NCBI GenBank assembly: GCA_016165875.1
Contig: JABBOT010000004.1
Span: 17,609,672-17,673,671, forward strand
Direction of reading: 5' to 3'
Source of the DNA: Acanthopleura granulata
Taxonomy: Eukaryota > Mollusca > Polyplacophora > Chitonida > Chitonidae
Length of the DNA stretch: 64,000 nucleotides
Shown here: piece after piece, positions 13,901 through 24,700 of the stretch
Layout of the letters: every line of letters begins with the position of its first letter
How positions within the stretch are numbered: the stretch's first letter is position 1
Program-made: the position numbers and the translations under genes
Notes under the pieces: generated by a model
The model's database searches: none
Seen by the model: only the letters and a program-made list of their open reading frames with translations
What the model was told of the DNA's origin: nothing

Positions 13901-16900
13901 CAATACTTCAGAATTTTTCACTTGTACAATGAGCAGAATGATTATAGAACTAGAACTGTCATATCACCAGTATAATGAACTTACAGTTCATGAACAAGAT
14001 CTGATCCTTATGTTTATCCTTCAGCAAAATTTTCAGCTCAATCCCTTTAGTTGACATCCAGTTGACAGAAAATGTCAATTTGGTTGCATGAAATAGTGGC
14101 AGTTCAAATCTGCTGTACACTTCAGCTTAACGATTAATCAGTTTAACCTTAAAAATGAAGTGACCAATCAAGAATAAATGTATTTGAAACAATTAATAAG
14201 CACACACCTTATTTTTTTCCATTTGGACATGTTTACTGTTCGAACTCTCTCATTATTACCTTTACATTATCTTTGTTTATAGCACATTTTCCAATTCTAA
14301 GTATATTTCAAACTAATAATTTCTGTTTACTATGATCTTTATTGTGTGTTGTTTTCATTGTGCATGTGTGGGTGGGGATGTGGGTGGGGGTGGGGGGAGG
14401 GTTACAATATAACTTATGTTCTACAGACAAATCATGACTGAGGTGGCTTTAGGTTCATAATTCTGACTTCAAATATACCTTTGTCATGTTTGTAACACAA
14501 TCCCAATAGTACAACATAAATCATGCATGACCCAGATAGTGTGTGAAGCAATTGTTAACCATGTCAAAAAGATAATTATACACATGTCATAACAAGCAGA
14601 TACATGTCACAAAACAGACAGCTGGCTTCATAGCTGCTAGCAAAAGGTCCCTTGCTTGAACAGTTACCCGAATTCCTCAATCTTTTTGCGTATGAGAGAG
14701 CTAGTTGCAGTGCAATTTATGTACATTTGTAGTTTGATTTTGGAGACAAACTACATTGGTTGTATTGGTCAATTGCAGGGCTTCACAAAAAGTATAATTT
14801 TATCAGTGAACACATAATAATGCCTCCAGCTATATGCTTGAATAAGTGCCTTGCAAACATGCAAAAAGGTTGAAGCATTACAGTATTTATTACAATAATT
14901 GACTTTACAAAGGTAAAAGAAATAATGCCACCAGGCTTCTGATAATGACTGCCTGTATGAACTACTAAGTATTTTTCAGCATATGCTATTCTGTTTGCGC
15001 GATCCCCCAGTGAACCAATTTGGCTGCCATGGTTACAGAGTGCACAAATTAGTATTCACCATGTAGATATCTAACAGGACATGATCAAGATCCAAGTAAA
15101 GTGAATACCACAATGTAGTTCTCATGTAAATTAACCAATTTTTACTGCTGTTAACATACAAATGAATGCACTTTTATGTGATAGAAACAGCCAAGGTATA
15201 CAACAGCACATTGCAACTATAAGTAATTTGCAACTAATACTTTACACTGAATTTTGGAAAGTACAATGTATGTTTATGAAAGTATAGGCAATAAACTAAT
15301 TAATATCTGCTTCTGAATGCAATGCCACTACCAATGTCCAGATGTTTTAAAATATATGTTTTATGTTTTTCCTTTTTCTCTCAAATGAGTAAATACCAAT
15401 GCTGTCACAGCAAGTTCCAGTCCAGCTCATGCTGGCTTCCTCTCCTGTCATAAATGAGAAGCTCTACCACTACCTTGCAGATCTTGGTAGGTTTTCTATG
15501 CTGAAATTTTCTTGAGTAGGAGGCAGAACATCAATAAGATAAATAAATATATTAAACAAATGAATGAATGAATGAGCATAACTTAATGCTACATGGACAG
15601 TGTTTTGGCCATGTTGTGTCAAGAACATGTAGGTAATGCTCTTGCTTTCCAAATGTATTGTGCCTTGCCAGATATACTGTGTCTGTCTGCATCTTATTTA
15701 TATGTATATAATGAAAAATTCAGACATGAATTCGGAATTAAAAAATTGCTTGTTTTGGTAACCTTGCCTACATACTCTGAAAACCCTACACCCAAAATTG
15801 TTTGTTCCTTTTTTTTTTGCTAAATCAAGATTTCAACTTTTGAAATTTGGAGGGATATTATCATTGAAAGGATACATGACAACAAATTCAACAACCAAGA
15901 TTATGTTTCAATAGTAGAAAAGATTAAAGTCATACAAAATTTTTTCTCTCCTACATATTTTCTGTCAGTGGTTGGAAATTTGGAGAAATGACACTGATGA
16001 AGGGATATGAGGTCAGGTTAGGGCCTCCCCATTTGACCTCTCCCCTCCTCCCCTTCCTCAGAGCTCTCACTGTTAATGTCACATAGGAAGGCTATTTAAT
16101 ATCTCAACTGAATGCTGGGGCCTTTGTAAAACTGTGGCTTAAAGCAATTTCCACACTGCATGAAGAAAGCTGTATCCCCGGGAACTCTGGCAAGGACTTT
16201 CAATGCAGAGTCAACTATGAAGAGTTCCTGTCAAAAACCAACAAAGCCCAAATTGTGACCAAGACATGCCGGATGCGATGCCAGGTATCGCGTGAAACAA
16301 ACTCAAAAGCGATGCCCCAACTTTGACAAAATTACATTTTAAACAGAAGTGACCTATTATGTTCACTGAGTCAACATACCTTCACGTACATGAAGCTCCA
16401 AAGCACTTGCACTCATTACGTTTAGAGCACAGAACTACAGAAGCTGACAATGGAAAATCCAGGAGCACGTCCAGAGTTTTATGTGCTGCATTCTAGATAC
16501 ACACAGCGGGCATGTCACAACAGTTCAACCCACAGTAAAGAGAAAACCACAGATGCAGTGTTCCTATCTTCGTCCCTTACCCTCAAGCCAACTTCAAGGT
16601 ATGAAGCCTCATGTTAATCATCCAAATCTGATGTCATGGCCGTTATACTCTCCACGAGAGGTGAGACAGTGATCGCTGCCTTAAAATGCAAGATAACCTG
16701 AGTCATCGAGATTGTAACGGTCATAGTGTCAGACTTGGATGTTTGAATTGGGGCTCTGTACTTAGAGGCTGGCTGGAGGGTAAAGGGCAAGGTAAGAGGA
16801 CCTGCATTTGTGGCTTTCTAGTTGCTGAATGTCTGAACCGTTCATACATGCTCACTGTGTGTATCTAGAACGCAGCACGGAAGAACTCTGGGCGCACTTC

Positions 16901-17839
16901 ATGGTTTTGCAAAGTCAACTTCTATAGCTCTGTGTTCTAAATGTAATGAATGCAAGTGCTTTGGAGCTACCTGGAGGTAGGGTCAACACAGGACTAACAT
17001 ATTAATCCATATGAAATAAAATATGGACACAAATGTATAAATACAGAACATATGGAAACCATTGTAACACCTATACATGGTAATTTTTTTGTCCCATTTC
17101 CATTAGGCATGTTTGAACAACATTATGTGTTTTAGAATAGTGCTGTGTAAGGGGTCTGGGTTTTTCAAAGCTCTAGTCTGCCATGAGTCATCATCATGTC
17201 CCAGAAGATTGCATATGCAGCAGAAGACAATATAAGTGAAGAACCAATTCTAAGCCCTCTGAAATTGTCATCTCACAGAAGCCAAATGGATATAAAGATT
17301 TCTTATGTGAACTGTGACATACTTCTCTGTCATGTCAAAACTATAAAACACAGCCATATTTTACAGGCCCAGCTTTAAATTAATATATCTCTTTTATGCT
17401 GTTGGAAAGATCCTGTACTAGCCTTCATGCATGTTATTAGTCAAATATCACACAACAATCAAAAACAAAAATCTTTATCGCAGTTGGTCAGTGCAAAGAA
17501 AATAATAACAAAATGGATTAAAACAATGGACGAATCGCAAATATGAAATAGGGCAATTATATTTGACAACAGGTGCCCTGTCCTTACCAAGTCTACTGAA
17601 ATTACATCTCCTAACCAAACGGACTGTTGAATTGTCTTTGCTGGATTTTCAGTCAAGTATATCCACTCATCTCCGAGGATAATATACTTGAATGCCTTGT
17701 TTTCACTCTCCGATACCACAATACACGACTCGTAACCGCGGATTCTCTCAAACGTTCTTTCTGGTAGCGCTTTCTTGAGAAAGACTTCTAGCTTACTGTT
17801 CTTTTTTATCAGCACGTCTCCACCGGCATTGCGCGCCAT
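4990..17839 (-). CDS. C12orf56: C12orf56-like protein, 13 coding exons, 824 aa
   Basis: Conserved animal protein of unknown function. Coding exons in transcript order: 17588-17839, 12366-13321, 11818-11974, 11547-11618, 11219-11295, 10795-10936, 9451-9560, 8463-8552, 8164-8305, 7776-7850, 7482-7559, 5978-6159, 4990-5131. Every junction has GT/AG and phases agree (2475 nt with stop). I recognise the family from blocks such as FLKKALPERTFERIRGYES and YLTENP (residues 21-66), SAWNNF (exon 3), the exon-6 block ending FVLKKIFWK and the exon-8 block with MFRETE. These match my recollection of vertebrate C12orf56. The N-terminal exon looks like a compact beta-rich, possibly PH-like, module and the C-terminal half is helical. 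Exon 2 (residues 85-403) is Ser/Arg/Asp-rich, probably disordered, and makes the protein longer than my recollection of the human one (about 620 aa). The start is the only in-frame ATG before the conserved block. Transcribed divergently from NUDT5. Confidence 0.85.
6484..6665 (-). repeat. SINE copy (reverse), intron 12 of C12orf56-like gene
   Basis: Read on the minus strand, this has the SINE body and tail of the 36378-36636 family: a 'cagctcacgccagcttcctctcc'-type stretch, the 'gttttccctgggctct' block, 'cataatgttggctgctgtggtataagtgaaatattcctgag' in diverged form, and an aaat-type tail that appears as 'tatttatttatttg' on the plus strand at 6486. It is moderately diverged and its head is incomplete. 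Confidence 0.6.
9726..10206. repeat. 42-bp minisatellite (core), intron 6 of C12orf56-like gene
   Basis: Nine consecutive 42-bp units run from 9726 to 10103, followed by 21-bp half-units to about 10206. Each unit is two related 21-mers: one begins 'ctagaggaatcttgg' and the other contains 'aaaggaggcctggtagag'. Units alternate 'ggcggag' and 'ggtggag' variants, giving an 84-bp higher-order period. Because 42 is divisible by 3, long open frames appear on both strands (211 and 185 codons). These are by-products of periodicity, not genes: the array lies between well-defined exons at 9451-9560 and 10795-10936. Confidence 0.9.
10207..10690. repeat. Degenerate extension of the minisatellite
   Basis: From about 10307 the same 21-bp theme ('agcctagagg..', '..tggtagag', 'ggtggagc') recurs in strongly diverged form up to about 10690. 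This suggests an older edge of the array, with the homogenised core at 9726-10103. About 100 bp at 10207-10306 show no clear unit. Confidence 0.6.
15410..15565 (+). repeat. SINE copy, degraded
   Basis: Contains 'gttccagtccagctcatgc', 'tggcttcctctcctgtca', the diverged central part and 'gaaattttcttgagtagg', and ends in an aaataaata-type tail. This matches the body of the SINE at 36378-36636 without a clear tRNA-like head. Confidence 0.6.
16370..16986. repeat. Large imperfect inverted repeat (fold-back element)
   Basis: Left arm about 16370-16655 and right arm about 16709-16986 are imperfect reverse complements of each other, separated by a loop of about 50 bp. Shared blocks include 'gctccaaagcacttgca', 'ttctagatacacacag', 'cagagtt' and 'ccgtta'. 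It could be a fold-back/MITE-type transposon or a snap-back duplication. It encodes no recognisable protein. Confidence 0.75.
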
Positions 17840-18770
17840 GCAGAAACCATCATTGACCTTTAAGCTAAGATACTGTTTCTTCTTCACCAATTTTTTGGCT
17901 GTATGTTGACGTCTGTGCCGATTTTCTGAGGTATCTTTTAACAGTTAGCTATGAATTTCAACCACCGGTTAGCTCCTGTCTGAAACATCCCTCCCAACGT
18001 CGGTAAACACAACAAAGGGGTCAGAGGTTGAACACAGAAGAGTTCAACGAGGGGAGGTCACTCACATAACGATTTCCTCGGACGCGGACATAGTGAAATG
18101 GGGTGCAATGTGTGTTGATCACAAATTAAAAATAAACTCACGATCATCCAATAAAAGTAAATCAGGTGCAACCGATTGACAATGCATATATATATATACG
18201 GAACGGAATAGCGTGAATATTTATATAATAAATAACGAATGAATGCAGATAATGTACAATCGCCACGCTGCCACTGCCAGAACCAGCACACTACTGATAG
18301 TGATACTACGTTACTGGTAATAGTACTTAGGGTTGTAAAATTTGGACTGTTTAGAAATAAATTGTACCACTTTATCTGAAAAGCTAAACTATTCGTTACA
18401 AATTGGGGAAGATCAATGGCTTTAGTCTGGAAACACACTCTCATATGCGCCTGCGGTCATTCCCCTTGACGCCGGAAGATAGATACGTAGCCGAAGTGCG
18501 GGGGGGGGGGGGATCGGCCAATGATATCACTTCTCGGAAAGTTGCGCGTGGACGAGTGTGGTTCAACAACAACAACGAAAACTTTCGTTCGCTTTACAAG
18601 TGTTACTAAGAGGCTGAAAGAAGTTTCTGGCGATTACACGAGGTTGCATGCTTCACAGTTTCTTATTTTAAGAAAGAGAAGAGATAAACAGCACACTGTA
18701 TGATAAAATTCAGGACTGATTTTCTGTCTCTGAAGACATAATTGAAGTGAACAACAGTATCAACATCAAC
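17840..18770. promoter_or_regulatory. Shared divergent promoter, C12orf56-like / NUDT5
   Basis: The two start codons, 17839 (minus) and 18771 (plus), face away from each other across 931 bp. The segment is richer in CpG than its surroundings. It contains an ETS-family consensus CCGGAAG at 18472-18478, a CCAAT box at 18518-18522 on the plus strand and a run of 13 Gs at 18500-18512. ETS plus CCAAT is a common arrangement in bidirectional, broadly expressed animal promoters. Transcription starts cannot be placed exactly. The NUDT5 frame is closed by TGA at 18717-18719, which bounds the 5' extension of the protein. Confidence 0.55.
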
Positions 18771-21700
18771 ATGTACAGTCCCATGTCAAGAAAACCAAAC
18801 CATGGCACGAAGTGTGAATTTGTTAAGAAAGAGGTTGGTTGGTAATTTTAGTTCTTGTGGCATTTGTAAACATGAGGTTTGTGTCACCTGCTAAAGTGAC
18901 GTCAATTCGCTGAAAAAGCAGTTTTTCACAATGTGCATATGAGAAAGTACTCATTGATTAACAATAGGGTCACCCTAGTCTTCACAACAGCCATTCTGTT
19001 TAAAGATCCCAAAACCCGTCCCCAGAATTGTCTGTGTGTAATAGTGAAGATTACTCCTTGTACATGTAGTCCCCCATCCTTTCCTGGATATCCCCGGCCC
19101 CCATTTCCTGGATGTTCCCTTTTTCCTACCCTCTCAAGAAAAATACACCATTCTGAAAAACTTCTGTTCAGAACAGCACCACACCAGCTTTGTGCCCCTA
19201 CCTATGAAAGACATAGAAAAATAAGGTTAATTCCATACAGAAGACATACATGTAAAATTGCAGGTTACCTATGTTCAACTGCCTTGGTAGTGAGAGAGTC
19301 TGCCTCGATGCCGAGAGACCCGGGGTCAGTCCTGGGTTGGATTATTCGACAGACTGACAGTACTTCTTGGCGCTCAGCACTGAGAAGTTAGAGCAAAGAA
19401 ACAGGATTGATCAGCCCAGTGTCAGTAGAGCTTATAATGTGACTGGGTGGTGTGTCATGTCTGGTGTCTTTGGCATGATGTTCCAGTGGCAGCAAAAAAC
19501 ATTGGCAGCATGGTCCCGTCTTGCCACAAGAAGACACAGTATATATAGATTCTAAGGATCCTTTGTCGTGATATGACTGGAAAATTGTTAAGTAAAACAT
19601 AAAACCCCAGGTATACATACATACCTAAGCTCTATGGAGTTACATATGTAAATAAGAGCTAAGGTTATATAGGATCCTGTACTCTCACTTTACCTGTTGA
19701 GAAGTGGACACCTTTCAAAAAGAATGGCGTGACCCATGCAGACAATTTGATTTTATTTCTTTCGTGACAGCTCAAGTTAACATGAACATTTTACACCAGG
19801 AAGAAAATTTTGTCTTATCTATTTATCTTATTTAAAATTATCTATTTTAATTTAGAATAAATTAAGATTATCTCATCTGGGATTCATTTTTGTATTCCAC
19901 TTACATGAATCTTAGTGCACAGTGGTTAAGATCTCATGTAAAGGTACCAGTATTGTTATCATAAATTTGGCTCAAGGAATGACTAACAAACAGGGAAACA
20001 CTTTTTATTTTTGCAAATACAGCACACATGATTGGCAACAGAGATATCTTATTATCATGGCCATATGTTAGGCAGCTATCTGTAGGGTTGTGTTTTCATT
20101 TTTGTGTTGCATCCATGTGAATTTCTTTTATGTTAAATATAATAGTTCTTCATCAAATTGCAGCTCGTCTTCATAGGGTAAGCTACAGGAAAAATTTTAT
20201 ATATTTATTTGATTTGTGTTTCAAGCCATACTCAAAAATATTTCACTTATACAACGGTGGACAGCATTATGGTGGGAGAAAACCGGGCAAGGTCCAAAGG
20301 ACACCCACAGTCACATGCAGGGGAAAATTTTAAGTTATTTACTGCTTGAGAGTGTTAACTGATGGGTCATTGATGATAGGATATGTCTCAAATCACAATT
20401 CTAAAGAACTGTAAAATTGTAAACCACTGCCGTACAAATCGTTTGAATAACATTGTTGTCAGTTTTGTTAATTTACTCTTGTAGGTCAAAAGATTAAATG
20501 AATTTAGGCCTGTATTGGTGCTACAGTAAATACTTCTACCTGTGAAACAATGATAGGTATGTGCTGTTTTGACAGAAGGTCATGAACAATGATGTTACCT
20601 GGACATTCAAAAATATGTGCAATTTTGAAGAGAATTCACATTATATTCGTTTGTGCACTTTTGTTTGCACAGGAAATTTCTCGTGGTAAATGGTTGTCCT
20701 TGAACAAAATAACATACAAGGACCCAACTGGGCAAGAACGGTGAGTGACAGTACATTGATAAGTCAAAATATATATATTTCTATCAATTCTTCAAAGTTC
20801 TTAAAAATGTGTAAATTTAAGAAATTTGAAGACTTATGAAAATTTGTGTGTGTTGTGAAGATCCTTGAGTTAACTTTATTTTTTTTTGGTTGTCTGACAT
20901 TTTGTGCGAGATCTGTAAATTTATATTACTATGGACATTATGTTTTTCTGTGGAAGAGTAGATATGACTAAAGTTCTAAATTGAAAATGATTTATGAGCT
21001 AGAGTAATGAAATATGAAAATATATCTACTACCCACATATTTTTCAAACATATTTGAAGGGCAACAAGAATGCTAAAGCCAAACCATGATCTTTATGGCT
21101 GTTAAAAAATAAAACACAATGACTTACACCTTTATTGATAGTTTTGAAACTTTGAAAGATTGTCACGAAAGTAAAGTGTACACTTTTGCATCATAATTAA
21201 CATTGGTAGTAATTAGAGAATAGTTAGAAAACATTTGTAAGTGTACATGTATTTTATGACTACAAGTATTCTTTCCTGCATTGTAGTGAATGGGAAGCAG
21301 TGTATCGAACAACTAACACAGGTGTTGGAGCAGATGGTATGATATTGCATTTATAATGATTGTTGGTATATTCGTGTATTCATGATGGATCCCTAAATGT
21401 TTGAATATTGAATCAGTTTACATTAGCTTGGTACGAACATTTTTTTGTCATTCAGTGGAACACTTAGCAAGTTTTGAGAGCTTTATCTGGTTTATTTACG
21501 AATGCACGTGGTTATAACTTTCAAAAAATTCTGATTCTGTTTATGAATGTTGCTTTTTTCAGCTGTTGTTATTATCCCAATTCTCAAAAGGCTGTTAAAG
21601 TATGACTGTGTGATTATGGTTAAACAATACAGACCACCATTAAAAGGTTACACATTGGAATTCCCAGCAGGTATGTTCAGAGGATCAAGTTTAAGTTTAG

Positions 21701-24700
21701 TGGTAATAATCATCTCTGATGTTAATACATTAGACTTCTTGAGTAACATGGGGTGGAGGCAGGAGGGTAGCCTCCATGGCTGATGGGTGCAGCGAAGCAG
21801 CGCATTCACCCAGGAATGCAGTCGCTTGTTCAAATTGGAGACCAATGCTGGTTTCCTCTCCAGTCATAAGTGGGAAGGTCTGCCAGCAGCCTGTGAATGG
21901 TCGTGGGTTTCTCCCAAATTCTGTCCAGTTTCCTACCAGCATAATGCTCGCTTCTGTTGTATAAGTGAAATTTTCTTGAATACAGCATGAAACATCAGTC
22001 TAATAAATAAAAAAATAAATTCTTTAGTAACATAATCATTTAGTATTGTTCATTAAATAGAGGTAACCTGACCTAATTATTAAAGTGTTTCATGGTTTTA
22101 TTTATATTTATTTTTACCTTGTAACAAGACTTACTACCAAGTCATTACATTCAGCATCACATGACTTCTTCTTTTTTCTTCCTAAACCAGATCACTTTGT
22201 CGTGGGTAAATGTGTTCTCGTTTATCTAAGGTTGGGTTGCCATAGTTAATCGTTTTGATTGCATATTTTTAGGGCTTATAGATAAGGCTGAGCTGCCAGA
22301 AGAGACTGCTGTGAGAGAGTTAAAAGAGGAGACTGGATATTTCGGGGTCGCTAAACACACGTCTCCAGGTAAATGAAATACCCGTCTTGTCACTTTCAAC
22401 TCATGATCAAATTAATTATTGCCCTAATTCTTCTAATTTCTGGGACATCTGCCCTTTATAACCAATATGCATGAAATTGTAACAGGAATCAGATTTTATT
22501 TGGTCTCACAAGGTTTATAGGCCATACGCTGATCGCTCTAAAGTTCATGTTCGCCCCAAATAGATGGGGTCTATATGAAGCTGTCATGGAAATTTGGATA
22601 ATTTGACAAGCTGTATTATAACAGAAATTCTCCTCGTGACACTGGAACAGTTATGAGAATTCTTAAATCAAAGTGTGGAATATATCTCGTTGATCTAGGC
22701 CGAATCACTACAGAAGTTCTGTTGTGTGACGACCGACATTAAAGGGTGACAGCCGCGCCGCCCTGCATATCAGTCTGCTGAAGGCTAAATATAGCACAAA
22801 AACAAAACAGAGCCATGCTTACACCCAACATGGCAGCCAAAAGCAAAGTCGTTGACAGCGAAATGAGGTCTTTATGAGCGTTATATATTGTAATTAGTAC
22901 GCAAGTAAACCCTGTGGACCTTCACAGGACGAAATTAGAAAAAGTTTTCTCTCACGTGGTGTACAGCAGAGGGAGGTTGGGCAGTATTAGACCAAATGTG
23001 TGCATAACATTGATGTTGACCTCCACCATGGATGTAAAACTATTTCATCGCCATGCTTCCACCATGGAGGTAAAACTATTCCACCAACTGCTGCTGGTTA
23101 TTATGAGAAATCAGTCCATCAGGACATTACAGCAGAGAAAGGAACAGTGGACACTGGAGCGAGGCGAGTTTGAAGGATCATCCCATGCCTGAGGAACTTT
23201 GATAAAGAGGGTTACAGTTTCAGTAATAGATACCAGGCAAACATACTAGTGCCTTTAAATGTATATGCATCACTTGCAGACACATATTTAATACTGTATG
23301 GGTACAGTCAGGTAGGAGTACATATTAGTTATAAGTCTTCAGGTTTATTATGCATGTACCTGATACACTGATACAGACTGGTAGTCTGATGCAAACTTGA
23401 TGGTAATAAAAAGAAGAAAACAAAGTGATAAAAAGGAATACACTGGATTTGAACCAGAGACTGCTGTGTATTGTATATAATGGGTCTAGTACTACAGACC
23501 GCTGACAAGGCAAATTTGATCTCTTGCTCATAGCCAATAACAAAAGACAGAAGAGTTACATTGTTGCAAGCTTTACTCCTGTTCACATGGTAAACTACGA
23601 TGATTGGTTTCATACTTCGACCTCTAATAAATATAGATGTCGTGGACAGCAGTCACGGGGTTCGGCCATGTACACTCTGCATGCCCAACCTGTAATAGAA
23701 ATAACAAAAGAAGGAAAAACGGAGAAAAAGTGTGACAAAATTGATAACAAGTGAACTGAATTTAAACCTTAAACTACCAAGTATTATATACATAATATCA
23801 AGTACTTTAGACCAGCACACACAAAATGCAGCTTTGATCTTTTGCTCACAGTCGCAGAGAGACAAAAAGGAGATATTGTCCTAAGGTTTAGAGGCGCTTT
23901 CATGACAGATACCGGAGTGATTCAAGCTTCAAAGGTTTTCCACTGGGCTCTTATATACCGGGAATACCAAGACGAGGCTTTCTCTATATGCCATAGAGTT
24001 AACCCAGCTAAAGATTTCATGTCGTGTTGCACGAAGCTCAAGTGTTATTCAAATGGGCGGGTCTTAAAATATTTTGGTTGGTTTTTTGGCCATAACTTGA
24101 AAAGTATACAATGTACGAAAATAATTCTTGCATATTTGTAATCCCGCCCTCAAGGACCACCAGGCAGTGTGTTTGGTTAATCATTTTAAGCAGTTTTTAG
24201 AGTTGACCTAGTGCTGACCTACTTTGACCTAACTTTAGCGGTCAGTTGTTGCCAAATTTGTCTACCAGTCTCAGTGTGTTTTACAATATCAGTAGGGCAA
24301 TCCACCTTGAAACAGTGAAAGAAAATTCATCCTGATACCTTTAGTGTTTTTGGGGAAGACGATTCTTTAAACTTAACATCAAAATTCAAGATGTAACTAG
24401 CCAAAGAGCTCAAAAGTTGTATAATATGCTCATTGCAAAGTTTGTTTTTTTGTTTTGGAGACATTGCAAGTTTTATAGTCTGACAAGGATTAACAATAAT
24501 CCGAACGATTTCAATAGGTATGCCCCCAGGATGGATATTTATTTTCATTCAATACTCTTTCACCCACACAGTTAAAAATGTGTTGCATAGATACAAAAAT
24601 TTTACACTTACATGTATGATGAATTAGAAGATTTGGAAACCACTATGTTTTGACACAGTCTTTTACATATATGCACTTAAGGTACTTTTCATACTGTACT

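Larger units (their letters stand above)
13322..17587 (-). other. Intron 1 of C12orf56-like gene
   Basis: 4.3-kb intron. It holds G-rich tracts on the plus strand at about 13625-13645 and 14371-14401, a degraded SINE at 15410-15565 and a large inverted repeat at 16370-16986. No further coding exon is needed, since exons 1 and 2 join in phase 0 and conserved motifs continue across the junction. Confidence 0.7.

Noticed and set aside
18500..18512. Thirteen-G run considered as a functional quadruplex
   Set aside because: A single uninterrupted homopolymer next to the start sites is as easily explained by slippage. Length may also be a sequencing artefact.
18933..19391. 152-codon plus-strand frame
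   Set aside because: It lies in NUDT5 intron 1 and runs into a SINE-like element. The C/T-rich 'cctggat' stretch gives a proline-rich but unrecognised peptide.
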